Position numbers and translations under genes: made by a program. The notes under the pieces are model-generated. The model did no database searches, was not told where the DNA came from, and saw only the letters and a list, made by a program, of their open reading frames with translations. From the NCBI GenBank assembly GCA_009739215.1, contig VSJF01000001.1, forward strand, positions 2,914,001 to 2,978,000: a stretch of DNA of 64,000 bases. The letters are read 5' to 3'. Source of the stretch: Floccularia luteovirens (lineage: Eukaryota; Basidiomycota; Agaricomycetes; Agaricales; Squamanitaceae). Positions 23,801-39,367 of this stretch are shown here, piece by piece. Position 1 is the first letter of the stretch. The number at the start of each line of letters is the position of its first letter.

Positions 23801-24863
23801 TTCGATACTTCCTGTGTTACCTCAATTGCTTCAAGCTATGATAGCTCGTATGACGACCGCGAAGACAGCAACGTTCCTTCAGGTCAGCTATAAACTCAAT
23901 TATATAGGGCCAAAGTTAATTCGTTAATTCCAAATAGAGCCTCGTGATTCCATTTGCGTTTTTGATATACAACCAACGGGATACTGTTTTATCTCTGCTC
24001 GAGAACATGAATGTACAAAACAGATCAGGCCTTGATATCTTGATTCAAACTTGGTGCGAAAATGCGGAAACTTTCCAGGGCTTCTGGCCTTCGCGCATCA
24101 GCACCTTGGCGTTATCGCAGTTGTACACGTCTCAACGACCTACTTTACAGAATCTAATGGTCAAAGGTGATATTATTCTCAAGCCGGAATCAAAAGATGG
24201 TAAGTTTCTTTCAGTTAGATTAAATCTATGTACTCAATATACCCAGTTATCATGACGCGCTCAAGAACAAAATCTAGTGAGAAACATCCGTAAATACTGT
24301 TTTGATACCTTTGCTGAAGTACAAATAGCCCCTCATGAATTTACATCAATACCGTTTCCGCTCAAAGCACTCAAGATCATTGTCCACGACCTACAATCAG
24401 ATGGAGAGACCGCAATAATGACTGCACAAGGTGACTTCAACGATCTTGCGTCTGACGATGGCGTAAGTATGGGATTATTGTCCAAAGGCAATAAGTTAAT
24501 AACGAATTTATTACAGGACGAGGAGTGGACAGAAGAAGAAAAAGTCAACCAAGGCTTCAAGGAGGATGAATTCGCTTTCTTATCAGAAATGATTGGCCCA
24601 AAAGGGATTGCTTTTGACAATGATGATATTCTTGATAACAGTGATGATGAAGATTTGAAAAATGATCCTGTGTCACAGATGGATATGCAGGTTCGTAAAG
24701 TTTATACCTAGTCGTCTCGCTGTAACTTATTATTGCGCAGGGACATTTGGTGGCGTTCCTTAGGGAATGTGCAGCCCAAAATATCAACAACTTCTCTGTT
24801 GTAGTGGACCAGATGACTACAGAAGAAATCCTGGTAGTACGTCGCGCGGTCGGTACGCACTAA
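20815..24863 (+). CDS. Importin-9 / Kap114-type karyopherin
   Basis: Importin-beta family receptor that carries cargo such as histones and ribosomal proteins through nuclear pores. HEAT-like helical repeats run over about 17 exons that rejoin in frame. Exon 1 (20815-20923) has IAECLAATLNEDTNIRISSELKLAQ, then after intron 20924-20981 GLSLSQLVLAQDVDMSIRQM and LRKYVNERWSPFF, matching the importin-N region. The far C-terminal acidic stretch (FLSEMIGPKG ... DDEDLKND) and last helix (GHLVAFLRECAAQN ... ILVVRRAVGTH) fit importin-9. One junction (about 21054-21111) needs a donor at CC|GTCATC. The stop TAA is at 24861-24863. No frame breaks were found. Confidence 0.88.
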
Positions 24864-25047
24864 TATGTCGATTGCGAGAGTATGAGTAGCTTCTATAACG
24901 CTATGTACCAAAATTAATGATATATGAAGTTATACTGTGGATTTTGATCAGCTTAGTGATCGTGGGAAATTGCAATGACATTGATAATTTTTGTGAAGAC
25001 TGCCAATTCCAGTAACAGAGCTCTGAATACGCTCATTAGTTGTAGAT

Positions 25048-27376
25048 ATGGTACCCACCAAAAAGGCGAGCTCCCCTTCAAAGGCACGGTCATCGTCTTC
25101 AAAAGTTTCTTTAGCAAAAGTTAAAGGAGAAAATTTCTATCGCAATGCAAAACAAGTGGCTCGTCTCAAAATGCTCAGTGGAGGAAAACCTATCCGTGAT
25201 AAAGATGGAAAGATAGTACAAGCTGCTGCATACCAGAAGGGAGAAGATGAAACAAAGCCTGGAAGAGTTCAGCCAGACCGAAGGTGGTTTGGTGCGTTCA
25301 TTAAAAATTTTCCTATCTATAGTCATTTATCCTTGATATTGTATATAGGGAATACTAGAGTTATATCTCAAACAGCTTTGGATCACTTTCGAACAAGTCT
25401 ATCAACCAAGAAAGATGACCCTTATTCTGTACTCCTCAGGCGCAATAAGCTACCTATGGCACTTTTAGATGACGCATCCAACCCAAACACCCGCAAGGTG
25501 AGCTTTACAATGTTCATCATACAGCAACTAATCTATCAACCTACTAGCGATCACACATAGTTGAGACTGAGCCATTCTCCGAAACATTTGGTCCAAAGGC
25601 ACAACGTAAACGTCCAAGAGTTGATGCTGGAACGTTTGAGGAACTCAGTAAAATCGGAGCGGCAGCTGCTGATGAAGCAGAAAACGCGGCTACGGAGTCT
25701 GGCTTGGGTGTCATTGGTAAGTGTTGATACTCTCTCAAGTCACATACAAAATCTCAGTTGTGGTCTTAGAACCTCTTGCCTCAGCAATAATTGAACCCCA
25801 AACGCATGCTGATTATAACGAACCAATATATGCCAAGGGAACTTCACGAAGAATATACGGGGAGCTGTATAAAGTGATAGATTCCTCTGATGTTGTGCTG
25901 CACATTCTCGATGCTCGTGATCCTATGGGTACTATGTGTGACTCAGTGCTAGAGTATATCAAGAAGGAAAAGTCGCACAAACAAGTCGTACTTATTATCA
26001 ACAAGTGTGATTTGGTTCCGAACTGGGTTACAGTATGTTTTGGGATCATTTTCTTGGAGTTGGAACTCATACAATCTTTTGTAGGCCCGCTACATTCAAC
26101 ATCTAACTCCTCGCTACCCAACGATCGCATTCCATGCTTCACCTAATCATTCTTTTGGAAAAGGATCACTAATACAACTACTACGACAATTCTCTCAGTT
26201 GCATTCGGATAAAAAGCAAATATCTGTTGGATTCATTGGATACCCAAACGTTGGTAAAAGTAGTGTTATCAACACCCTGAAAAGTGGAAAAGTCTGCCGC
26301 GTTGCTCCTGTTCCGGGAGAGACTAAGGTAGGAAACTCAACACAGATGTCAGTGACTTGAACCTATCATTAACCTAAATTTTAGGTGTGGCAATATATCA
26401 CGCTAACTAAGAGAATATATCTCATAGATTGCCCTGGTATCGTTCCGACGTCAGCTCATGATACGCAAACATCTACTGTCCTCAAAGGTGTTGTTCGGGT
26501 TGAAGCCCTCCCCACACCGTCCGAACACATTCCTGCTCTCATGGAACGCGTAAAACCACTTTATCTTTCTCGGACGTATGGTGTACCGCTGCCGGATAGT
26601 GACGATCCGACTAAATGTTGGGACTCCGAGGAATTCCTAGATAAACTGGCGAGAATGAAGGGTAGACTGCTAAAGCATGGAGAACCTGACTTGGATTCTG
26701 TAGCGAAGATCGTCTTGAGCGACTGGGTGCGAGGTCGGATCCCGTTCTTCGTTCCTCCACCTGATAGACCTGCAGAATTGAACGAAATTGAGGAGAAGAA
26801 TAAGAAGGCCAAGGCCAAGGCAGTGGCGAAGGGGAAACTCAAAGCTGGTGAAGTTCCTGGTGTGAAGCAGAACTTGGGTTCGATTATGCAGAAGAATACA
26901 TTTGTCGCCGAAGATATAAGACCTCTGGATAACGAATTTACAAGTATTGAGGAAGAAGGCGAAGCGGAAGGGGAAGCAGAGGAAGGGGAAGAGGAGGAAG
27001 AGGAATTGACTTGGAATGATGTCTTCGAGGGAATCAAAGATGAAGATAAACTCGGACAAGATGAAAATGACAAAGGAGGACTCGCTAATTCCTATGAACA
27101 AGGTGCATTCGCTTTATCAAAAATAAACCAATTTTCTCATCGACATATGCCAGAATCTGATAATGATGCAGTTAAACCCAAAGAGACGCGCGTCAAAACT
27201 AATAAAGTTTGTTCATTCTTACCGGTACCCTCACTCGTCTCTGATGATCCCTTACAATACAGCGTAAATCTACAAACTTCTATACTTCCGCGAATGTGAA
27301 GAACAAGAATCGGAGTCAAGCGGCACTCCTTAAATCGTTACCCGTTGGAAAGGTTAGACAGGGTCGGAAGAGATAA
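25048..27376 (+). CDS. NOG2: Nucleolar GTP-binding protein 2 (60S assembly GTPase)
   Basis: Circularly permuted GTPase required for late nuclear steps of 60S ribosomal subunit maturation. The N-terminus has [21 protein letters not shown] motifs are in permuted order: [11 protein letters not shown] and NKCD (G4), then GYPNVGKSS (G1), then DCPG (G3) followed by [11 protein letters not shown]. An acidic tail follows. The last intron (GTTTGT ... ATACAG) gives [16 protein letters not shown] and the basic end QGRKR, as in fungal orthologues. The start ATG at 25048 follows importin-9 by 184 bases on the same strand. All joins are in frame. Confidence 0.95.
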
Positions 27377-27846
27377 GTAGGGCAGGCTGTAGAAAACATG
27401 TATTGGTAGCCATCAGACCCAGGGTGTAATAAAAAAACAGGTACGTGTTCTCTGATAAACTGGCAAGTGTTCCACTGCATCATTTCTGATTTATATCGCC
27501 TTTAGCATTTCTCGTGCTTAAAATTTATGGATTGTACTCTAGAGATAGATGTAACTCCGACTCGTACCGATAAATGTCCGAACGAGTTGGAACTGAGATG
27601 CCGTAAGTAGTATTTACGGTGCGGTGTTGGATGGGAACAAGAATCCAGCACAAAGGCCACCAATGCCAGCCGCGGAGGCAATCGGATATTGGGAGTCCGA
27701 TGGAAGCGTGCTCTTGGTCTCCAACTCGAATCTAGCAATCCACCATCGCGCCAATTCCCGTGAGAAAGCTGAGATTTATACTTAGATCGATAAAACTTGC
27801 GATTTTGATATCTCAAGCTCTTTCCTTTGACCATTCTACATCACCA
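27377..27846. promoter_or_regulatory. Enolase upstream region
   Basis: 470 bases between NOG2 and enolase. A 110-codon minus frame here has no family features and I treat it as chance. The sequence should contain the promoter of the enolase gene, normally a strongly expressed one. Confidence 0.5.
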
Positions 27847-29564
<1,718 letters not shown>

Positions 29565-29884
29565 ACAAAGGACTCGATAGACTGTAATTCTGGGTATGAT
29601 GCCTTATAGACTAACAAAATGCTGTAACAAGCTCTCGTGTACTAAATGAACTGACTGTTATGATGTTCCTCGGAACCTGGGTTGGATATATTTTGAGTGA
29701 CTTGCAAGCTGTAAGTGCTGAGCGCTGAGCGCTGATACTTTATGCAAGAACTTGATACTAGACGATGTATATACTTTTTAATCCAAATTACATAAATAAT
29801 TGAATATGATACAATCCATAATAGTTGTAGGAATATCTCATAATAAATACGCTAGTTGAAGAGAAAGATTCGCGCAGAAAAAAA
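29565..29884. other. Convergent 3' region, enolase (+) and Ies4-like (-)
   Basis: 320 bases. Contains a small tandem GCTGAGC repeat at about 29,712-29,733. Both 3' UTRs are expected here. Confidence 0.5.
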
Positions 29885-31435
29885 TTACGATTCAGGTGGC
29901 GGAGCCATATCAGAATCACCTGCGTCCGATGTTGGTGCCATTTGTAGCATGCGTAACTTTGTTGGCGCACGTACAATGCTCGCGGCAGGTATATCAGGAA
30001 CCGCCGAACTAGAACGAGAAGGAGCAGCAGAGGCAGCGAGGGATGCTGTTTTGGAACCCTTAGACTTGCTTTTACCACCAGGAGCAGATATAGAGACCGC
30101 AGACAGTTTCGGAATAGTCATACCACCATTACCAGCCTTGCCTTCCTCTTTTGCATTAGCAGAAGCAGCAGCCAGTGCTGTGGCGTATTCCGACTCTTTT
30201 TCACCCACCCATGTGCGAGCAAACCAACGGCCACCTGCGATACCTCTAATCTCACGATTGGCAGTCCGCCAGTGACGGACTTTCTTAGCGGACCTGTCAA
30301 GGGGTAGCACAGGGGCGAAGCCAGTTGCAATTTTCGGGGGTAGTTGGACAGGGAACGGTTTTGTAGGTAGGGGATATACTGGGATAGGAACATTCTCAAG
30401 ATTTGGTTCTTCAATGAAGGGTGCCGGCGGGGTTACGTTTCCGGGTTCCACCTCGGGGGTGCCCAGGTCGAGATGTGCAGTGACGGGAGATGATGCAGCT
30501 GTTCCAGTGTATCCTGTAAAATTAACTCGCACTTGTGATATTTCCCAGCTGCTTGCAGTTTACTCACCTTCACTCACTATTCCCGCATCCTCCGCAAGGA
30601 GAGGTGGAACAGCAGTCTTCTGCCTGTCAGATGAAAATGAAATAAGCGACAAGCATCAAGAGATATGTGATAAACATGAAACTTACTTTGTTACGGCCTT
30701 TGCCTTCGTCTTTAATATGATACGTGGAACTTTCGCCTTCTTCGGTGTTGACTTCACCGAGGAGCTCTCTTGAGGTTCTGCGGAGTGACTGACTGACAAA
30801 GGCTCTGTGTTTCCTACATCTTTGTGAGATTCTGAAGGTGTAGCTTCAAACCATGTCATAGTAGGTGCGAGATTCGGCGGACCCGTTGGTTGTGTAGCTT
30901 TCTCTTTCACCTTTTTCTCCCCCTCTGCAGGCTTCTCACTTTTTTTCTGTTTGCGTTTACTGGTGTTGGATTTTCGCTTTTGGGTACTGGCATCTGAGGG
31001 ACGCGTGGCGTGTTGAGATGGGCCGAGCATGTCATCGTCATCGTCAATGAGCTGGTCTTCTTCTTCCTCGGGTTCATCAAAGTCATCCTCCGATGCAGGA
31101 TCTATACGCTCAACGCGGGGTTGGACGCGTGGTTCAGGTGCTTTTTTGGGTGTTGCTTTCGCCTTGCGTGAACTAGAAGCAGGCTTCTTTGCTGGTGGCG
31201 GGGTCTCCTCCTCTCTAAGCGTAGAGATTTGAGGAGCGTCCATGTCCACGTCGTCGTCCATTGACTGTTCTGAATTAGCGTTGAGGGAGTTTTGATGAGA
31301 GATTGTTATTGTTGGATCGTATGATACCCAGGGAGATGCTCGAAACATGGACATGATGGGAACAGGCCGGGTGTGTTTGCTTGTATTTCTGCTGTTCTTT
31401 GCAACAACAAGGTTTGCTTTCTCTTCGTCTGGCAT
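29885..31435 (-). CDS. Candidate INO80 complex subunit Ies4-like protein
   Basis: Three exons; joins restored through introns near 30633-30687 and 30535-30590. The N-terminal half is acidic and lysine-rich (two poly-acidic runs, an RKRKQKK-type basic patch), followed by PKKAKVPRIILKTKAKAVTK. The second half has a Pro-rich region and the block SAKKVRHWRTANREIRGIAGGRWF ARTWVGEK, then Ala/Ser-rich sequence to the stop at 29885. The W-x-x-x-x-R-E-I-x-x-I-x-G-x-x-W arrangement recalls the Ies4 family of INO80 chromatin remodelling subunits. That call is from remembered motifs only and is tentative. It is certainly a nuclear-type, largely disordered protein. Confidence 0.55.
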
Positions 31436-31569
31436 TGTCGCAGTATCGCTGGTGGTGTTGTCTTACAACATATATAGTTCTTATCTCCGTCTTATGAATG
31501 CTACGAGGCACATATTTGGCCAAGTTCAAGTGATTATATTATTTCATTCATTCATTCTACATTCTTCGG

Positions 31570-32163
31570 TTATAGCCTTTCCGAATCGTTTTCGTATCCA
31601 GTCCACTTCCCCAAATCATCCTTGATGTCTAACATCCGTGTTTCATAAAATATATGCGCAGTCGGCTGCACAATATCCCACCCTTTAATCTTCCCCCCAG
31701 AATCTCGCTCCAATTGACCACCCCAGACACTCCATTTATCCACTTTGGAGTTATGTGATGCAATCGTACATCCACAGTTTTTACACCGGTGGCGGACCTT
31801 CCAAGGTTTAGCAGGGACACTGTATGTGTCAAGACTGCTCAAATGGGGTTCAGGATGAGTCCATCTAAATGCTTCTGCGGGGAAATGGATTGTGAGGATG
31901 AAAGCACAAGCTGAAAGTAAATCTTTAGTAAAATATATCAACTAGGACTAGGGAAATAACCCACAATTAAGCCTTTGACAAAGTGTACAATGGCAATATG
32001 CACTCAAAAGCGGTTTCCCAGTTACTTCATAAGTTGCTGAGCCACAGTAACAGCCTCCTCGTAGAACGGTACGGGATATAAATGGATCTGCTGCTTCATT
32101 TGAATGCGCCATTGGGGCTTGTGGTGGCAGCTGGTGAACGGCTGCATTCTGCGATAAATACAT
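31570..32163 (-). CDS. GFA / CENP-V domain zinc protein
   Basis: Small enzyme-like protein of the glutathione-dependent formaldehyde-activating (GFA) fold. Zinc-binding motifs are in place: GGCYCGSATYEV, CHCTLCQRLN and RCKNCGCTIASHNSK. One intron (about 31911-31967) joins RLNS to CAFILTIHF. The C-terminus is HIFYETRMLDIKDDLGKW. The start may be the ATG at 32163 or, more typical in length, that at 32112 (MAHSNEA). The true substrate of fungal paralogues is generally unknown. Confidence 0.9.
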
Positions 32164-32576
32164 ATGTGTGGTGTTCGGACATCCGGATTAGATTAATGCC
32201 ATGGAACGCCGATAACCATGATCTCACTATTAATATTCGCTGCACAAGACGTAAGTGCAGCTCATATCCACTACGTTATTCACAACATAGCACAGTTAAT
32301 ATTAAAGAGCAGTGTGAATGGCTGATTGTCAAAGATTGCATCAACAGAATGGGTGAATGTGAAATTGCAAGCGAGAAAGTTGCTTACATAATGTTCTACC
32401 GAAAACCGCCGTGCCAACAACTTGTCCGCTAAACTCTTCCAGCAAATACAAAATCAGGTCGGTGAAAAAAGTCAGTAAAACATTCAGAATTTGCTTATAT
32501 CCTGTTTGCTCAGTCCTAAAAGCCTCCCGCACCCGACCGCACTTACTCATACACGGTCGAACGCATAAAGGCAAAT
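32164..32576. promoter_or_regulatory. Divergent promoter region, GFA protein (-) and ATP synthase subunit e (+)
   Basis: 413 bases between head-to-head genes. Short frames here look accidental and no motif could be named. Confidence 0.5.
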
Positions 32577-33015
32577 ATGGTCTCTCCGACTGTCAACGTG
32601 CGGTTCTTTGCTTTTCTTGTCTTAAGTTCGGGTCTGGAAGTGAAACGGTTTTCTCTCTTTAGGTTGTCCGATATACAGCACTTGCTACTGGCGTGTTATA
32701 TGGATTTTTCCATCGTAGAACACTACAAGCGACCCATGACAAGCACAAGTTGGACACTGTAGTACATGAGAGGCAGCGGCTAATTGCAGAGGCAAAAGAG
32801 GCATGGAAAAGAAAGCAGGAGGCTAAAACGGATACCTCGGGTAGGTTTCATTTTCGTTATAATATAAATTCTTTTTGGTATCGTGCCACAAATACTGCAG
32901 GTTCCTCCTCTATACACCTGTTACTGACTTCATTGTCTATGCAGTTGTCACAGACCCAGACGATCCTCGGTTTGACTTAGAGAAGCTGATAGCCAAGTGG
33001 GAGAAAGCATCATAG
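32577..33015 (+). CDS. ATP synthase subunit e, mitochondrial (Tim11/Atp21 type)
   Basis: Small inner-membrane subunit of F1Fo ATP synthase that supports dimer formation and cristae shape. Exon 1 encodes MVSPTVN only; intron 1 begins GTGCGG at 32598. Exon 2 starts VVRYTALATGVLYGFFHRRTL, a membrane helix with the G-x-x-x-G-like face (here ATGVLYG), then a charged helix EAKEAWKRKQEA. After the second intron the end is VVTDPDDPRFDLEKLIAKWEKAS, as in fungal subunit e. About 90 residues, the family length. Confidence 0.9.
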
Positions 33016-33376
33016 TTTACCTATTTATGCTTCCGCATATTTTGTCTATAGACGGCTTGAACATCGAGTGTTGCTTGTCTCGTAAACTCTAAACCTTTGC
33101 ATCCACACATATGCAAGGACACTTTCCCTTCATAATAATTTTGGATGTCATGTTTCCGCACATAACCCCGCTGCAGTTTCAGTACATTTCCTGCATAAAA
33201 TTAGGCAGATTTTTATTTGAAAAAGAAATTAAGAATGCTGTCCGAACCGTGAGAATTGCGCGTCGCGTCAAATGTTTTTGGATTCGAGTCTTTTGAGAAC
33301 CACAGTTATCAATCTTTACGACCTACTAGGAGACATCAATCCCAACGATTTCACAACCTACCTTTTGTATTAATTC
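33016..33376. other. Intergenic between subunit e and RBBP4
   Basis: 361 bases on the same strand as both neighbours; expected to hold the subunit e 3' UTR and the RBBP4 promoter. No gene seen. Confidence 0.5.
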
Positions 33377-35293
<1,917 letters not shown>

Positions 35294-35436
35294 AATGGTA
35301 GTACACCTAAAATATTATTACTTTTTGTTGCCACTCCATGGAAATATTTAAATTGGCAGTATGATACATAGGAAGATGTTTTGGTTTCCATAGTTGCCCT
35401 CCTATAACAAAAAGTGTGGTCTGAGATGTACAGTAT

Positions 35437-35741
35437 TCACAGGAATACTAATCGCGCCAGCTCAAATAGAACTGTCCAAAAGAGTGATTAGTTCTTCGCA
35501 ACATAAAGAAAACTCCAGTTCCAACACACCTCCTCCTATAACAACAAACACAATGATACCAAGCGCCCATAGACTAACAGGACTGCGCTTCGCAAGCTGC
35601 TCTTGTCTTGAAGGATGTGTAGGGTTTTTGCCAGCACGAGCATCTTTCTGGAACTTTGCGTTCCGCTGGCGCATCTCAAATTCTGTTGGCTGAACTGACG
35701 CGTTAGACTTGTACATAAAAATAAGCAACCGTATTTACCAT
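35437..35741 (-). CDS. RAMP4/SERP1-type ER stress-associated membrane protein
   Basis: Tail-anchored protein of about 65 residues at the Sec61 translocon (yeast Ysy6). Three exons: 35741-35739 (the ATG alone), 35689-35530 and 35471-35437. Introns 35690-35738 (GTAAAT...TTCAG) and 35472-35529 (GTGTGT...GACAG) rejoin as M-PTEFEMRQRNAKFQK and VVIGG-VLFELARLVFL. The middle is SRQEQLAKRSPVSLWALG, then the membrane anchor. Length and motif order match the fungal family. Confidence 0.88.
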
Positions 35742-36160
35742 TTTTTAAGGAATAAAGAAAGTTGGTTGGTTGTGATAGAATATGTATGAAGGAGTGTTTG
35801 CAAGAAGAGTTTTTGAGTGGAGTTTTGAAGAGAGAACGTGGCAGTTTTGTATGCGACTAGATTACTTATTGCACAAACTGCTCGCGTGTCAGTGTTCTCT
35901 GATTGGCTGCTGATGTCTTCTCAAAGATCTAATCAACAGTAACTTATGACTTTTGCCAAACTTCTGCATAGAATATTACAATACATGATTTGACATACAT
36001 AGAGTATTCAATATAGTACACACGTATACCTGCCAGCTAAAAGAAAAGGCCGGATTTCAAGTTCAATGTGGACCGTCGTGCCGCCCCTACTTTGCAGAAT
36101 ATTTCAGACTCCGAAATGCACCCTCATACGCCTTGATGCACTTGATTAAAGTTTATAGTA
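35742..36160. promoter_or_regulatory. Divergent promoter region, RAMP4 (-) and BMT5-like (+)
   Basis: 419 bases between two head-to-head start codons, AT-rich, no coding signal. Confidence 0.5.
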
Positions 36161-37260
36161 ATGGTTAAATCGAGCAAGAAACTCAAAGTCGCTCTGCAAT
36201 CGCAGCAAACGCGCTTAAAAGCAAAACAAAAGATATCACAAGCTGCTCAGGCTGCAGAACAGAAAGGAAAAGCAAGAGTGCAAGGTGGACCGTCACGCAA
36301 GCTAACCGCGTCTGTCACCAAAGGGAGGGGCAAGAAACAGCCTGTTCAGCGCCGCCCGACTATCCCTTACAGCGCGACAGACAAAGTACTTTTAATTGGC
36401 GAAGGCAACTTCTCCTTTGCACGCGCTCTTCTGGTGGATCCCCCTGCAGAGTTACAATTCTTTCCTCCAAACAACTTGACGGCAACTGCATACGATAGTG
36501 AAGAGGAGTGTTACGCAAAATATAAGGATGCTCAGGAAATAGTGGCTACACTCAGAGAAAAGGGTGCAGAGGTCCTATTTGGTGTTGATGCAACAAGACT
36601 AGAACATAACCCATCGCTTAAAGGGCGAAAATGGGACCGACTTGTATGGAACTTCCCCCATGCTGGTATGTGACGTTCCAAAATATTGCAGTTGCAGTGG
36701 TGATGAACGAATGAAGGAAAGGGGATCACAGACCAAGATAGAAATATCTTAACTAATCAACTCCTAATCCTTGGTTTTCTGCGCTCCGCACTGAAGTTTC
36801 TCAAGTTGGGTGCGGTCCCGACTTATAATGTTTCAACGAAAAAGAAGAAATCGGAAGATAGCGATGAAGATGAAGAAGATGCTCAATCCAATGAAGATGC
36901 ATCACCTCAACAAACAAAGGTGACCAGAGGCACCATACTAATAACCCTCCGCAATGTGACCCCATACAATCTTTGGTATGATATCCTTTATCTTGTAGTC
37001 TGTGTGAGTTACGCTGAGAAACTCTGCCAAATAGGGATGTCCCCCGTCTAGCAAAAAATCCAGCTGCACTGGCTTCTAGCTCTGCGCAAGCAACTCCTCG
37101 ATATACACTTCTACGTTCATTTGTGTTCCACAGAGAGATGTGGAAGGGATATGAACACCGCATGACAAAAGGTGAACGAGCTAATGGTACTGGAACGACG
37201 GGTGAGGGTGGAGAAGACCGGACTTGGGAATTTTGCGTGCGAGACGAAGAGGCTGCATGA
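36161..37260 (+). CDS. 25S rRNA (uridine-N3) methyltransferase, BMT5-like
   Basis: Nucleolar S-adenosylmethionine-dependent methyltransferase of the BMT5/DUF2431 fold. Basic N-terminus (SSKKLKVALQSQQTRLKAKQ), then the cofactor loop DKVLLIGEGNFSFARAL, ATAYDSEEE, VDATRLE and the family motif WDRLVWNFPHAG. The second exon gives KGITDQDRNILTNQLLI-type helix and an acidic Asp/Glu/Ser loop; the third, DVPRLAKNPAA, and ends VRDEEAA with a stop at 37258-37260. Two introns, phases consistent. Only 133 bases separate it from the convergent F-box gene. Confidence 0.9.
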
Positions 37261-37393
37261 ATATGCCAATACTTTGCTTATCTACAGTGTTAAGTACGTC
37301 GTACATCGTTTACAATATCTCTATCCTACTTACATAAATACGAATAGCAAAACAACAACATATTGACATATTAGCCACCTAGTTTAATTTATC

Positions 37394-38593
37394 TCACAAA
37401 ACCCATCCAGCACGCTTTGAATACGGCTGAATATCACTCCACAACCGGGCAAATGAAGGGTAACTGTTGTTCATCTCTGCCCGCAAGATCGACACCATGC
37501 GTCGTGTTAAAGAATCCGCATCAATCTCGACACCCTTCACCCCTTGTAGGTATGGGATCTTAAACAGAGCGACGACTCCCTCGGCAGATAAGTGGGTGTC
37601 CATTACCCCAAAGACCTCAAGTGGGCACGAAGAACGATGGAAGAAGCTTTGAAGTGCCACATAATCACGAGGAAGTGAAGGCCGATATACTTCGTACGTC
37701 AACTGAAGGTATTTCAACGCAGGCAGGGTGAAGCAGTCTAAAAATGTCGCAGCGTCCCCATATATGCGTACCGATAGCTTGGATAGGTATTTGAGTGTTG
37801 TCCTCAATGGCGTGCCGAAGTGTAAAGGCGAGAACTTGATCCCATCTAGCTTGACCTCTTGAACCATGGAACACTGGGAAAGATACCCCACACATTCGGC
37901 TAATGATGCGGGGCAGCTGAGCTCGACCATGGTGAGCTGTGGCCATGGAACCGTGGCGGGTAGTAATGACGAGAATGAATGCCACTTTAGAACTTTCAGG
38001 TTAGGCACATCCGGGATGCGGGATATAACCCGACTACCGGGTTCCTCTTTGCAATACGGCCTATGTACAAGGATTTCCATCGTCTCCAACATAGGCGCTG
38101 AGTGTCCCGATATCTCGCCTAGTCTTTCGATGAGGTGACCGCTTATCTCGAATGATATATGCTTCCATCGCTGGATATGCTTGGCGTAAAGCATGAATAT
38201 GTCGTCAACATAGTGGTAGCTGGCATTACTTGGGCAATGCTGTTTCAATACCAGGGATAAGGGCCGAGTTTGAGACCTTTGTAGCCATGTCTCGACTACC
38301 CGTTTGCTGGGGGTGCTTGGAGTACCGGGGATGACAGTGATCACCGACCACAGCATTGGCGTTGACAGGGCAATATCCCGCCACCGATGACACACGCCGC
38401 ACAGCGACAACGGTGCGCGTCTAGAGATGAACCAAGATGTGCGCCTGCTATATCCTGCATCCTGTACACATTGGAGAAATATCGCAATCAAAATTTCTGT
38501 CGGTAAGTTACTTGTGTGATCATTTCTCTTCCAAACAGGCTGCCGTTTCTCCTGTTGCTGGACATCAAGAATATCATTCATTGCATGTGTCAT
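37394..38593 (-). CDS. F-box protein, intronless
   Basis: A single open frame of 399 codons. The F-box region reads SNLPTEILIAIFLQCVQDAG, with ISRRAPLSLCGVCHRWRDIALSTPMLWSVI, the layout of the large Agaricomycete F-box/LRR-like family. The rest has leucine-rich segments (NLKVLKWHSF, MVQEVKLDGIKF, LKYLQLTYEV). The start is the ATG at 38593; a second ATG three codons on (MNDILD) would also fit. Lack of introns, unlike its neighbours, is common for recently duplicated F-box genes (inference). Confidence 0.85.
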   Translation of the reverse strand: MTHAMNDILDVQQQEKRQPVWKRNDHTSNLPTEILIAIFLQCVQDAGYSRRTSWFISRRAPLSLCGVCHRWRDIALSTPMLWSVITVIPGTPSTPSKRVVETWLQRSQTRPLSLVLKQHCPSNASYHYVDDIFMLYAKHIQRWKHISFEISGHLIERLGEISGHSAPMLETMEILVHRPYCKEEPGSRVISRIPDVPNLKVLKWHSFSSLLPATVPWPQLTMVELSCPASLAECVGYLSQCSMVQEVKLDGIKFSPLHFGTPLRTTLKYLSKLSVRIYGDAATFLDCFTLPALKYLQLTYEVYRPSLPRDYVALQSFFHRSSCPLEVFGVMDTHLSAEGVVALFKIPYLQGVKGVEIDADSLTRRMVSILRAEMNNSYPSFARLWSDIQPYSKRAGWVL

Positions 38594-39367
38594 GCCCGAA
38601 CTACCCGCTATTGGTGAGATGAACAGAACCTTTGGGGTAAATAAACCTTACGATTTATCTTGTCAAAGAGTATTCAAGGCAATAGATCACCACTTAAAAC
38701 CTGGTGTGTTAGCCCAACCGATAGAATAGTACCTGAGGGCTCAGCAAGTGTTAAGCATGGATGGTGGTGTGTTCCTTCCGTCTGAAGCACAAACTAGAAA
38801 CGTTTTAATACGGCCCAACTTCCATTGCATAGCCCCGCATTTATTGCTGTCAACCATCACTGCATGGTCATCTCGTGTATCCGGTTATTTGTCACAAAGA
38901 TCAGTACAGGGGGGTGCAACTTGAGGAGGGCTATTATAATCTTCTCCTTGCAAATAGGCATGACCATGAGTCGGTCCTTGGACCTCGGAGGTTACCTGGA
39001 TCTTATCCATCGCTGAGAATGCTCATGTTCCTTGAGCAACCGATGCGGCGGTGAAGTACTACCATGATCACAGTTTAATGAATGTTTCCAAGCACCAACG
39101 AAAGATTATTTTTAGATTTGCAGACATATGGGGGTTAAGCGCCCAGCAATGATGCGATGCTACTTGAAGTTAAAGTAAGAGAAAAGAAATTAATTATAAA
39201 GCTTCCCTTGTGGTTTCCGTAAGGCTATCCAGACAGTCGGGTGGCGGGCGTTGAGACCCAATAATATTCTTGTGATATACTTAACAACCCGGAAAGAACG
39301 CATATGATTGATCTCCGTCCTTTTAAGGGGAGTCGGCGTAATGTTAATCTTATTATTAGGAAATAAA
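38594..39367. other. Intergenic, no gene seen
   Basis: 774 bases between two minus-strand genes, F-box and uL10m. Only short unsupported frames; no recognisable RNA gene. Confidence 0.45.

Noticed and set aside
27502..27834. 110-codon minus frame upstream of enolase
   Set aside because: Basic, unpatterned composition and no family motif; probably promoter sequence.
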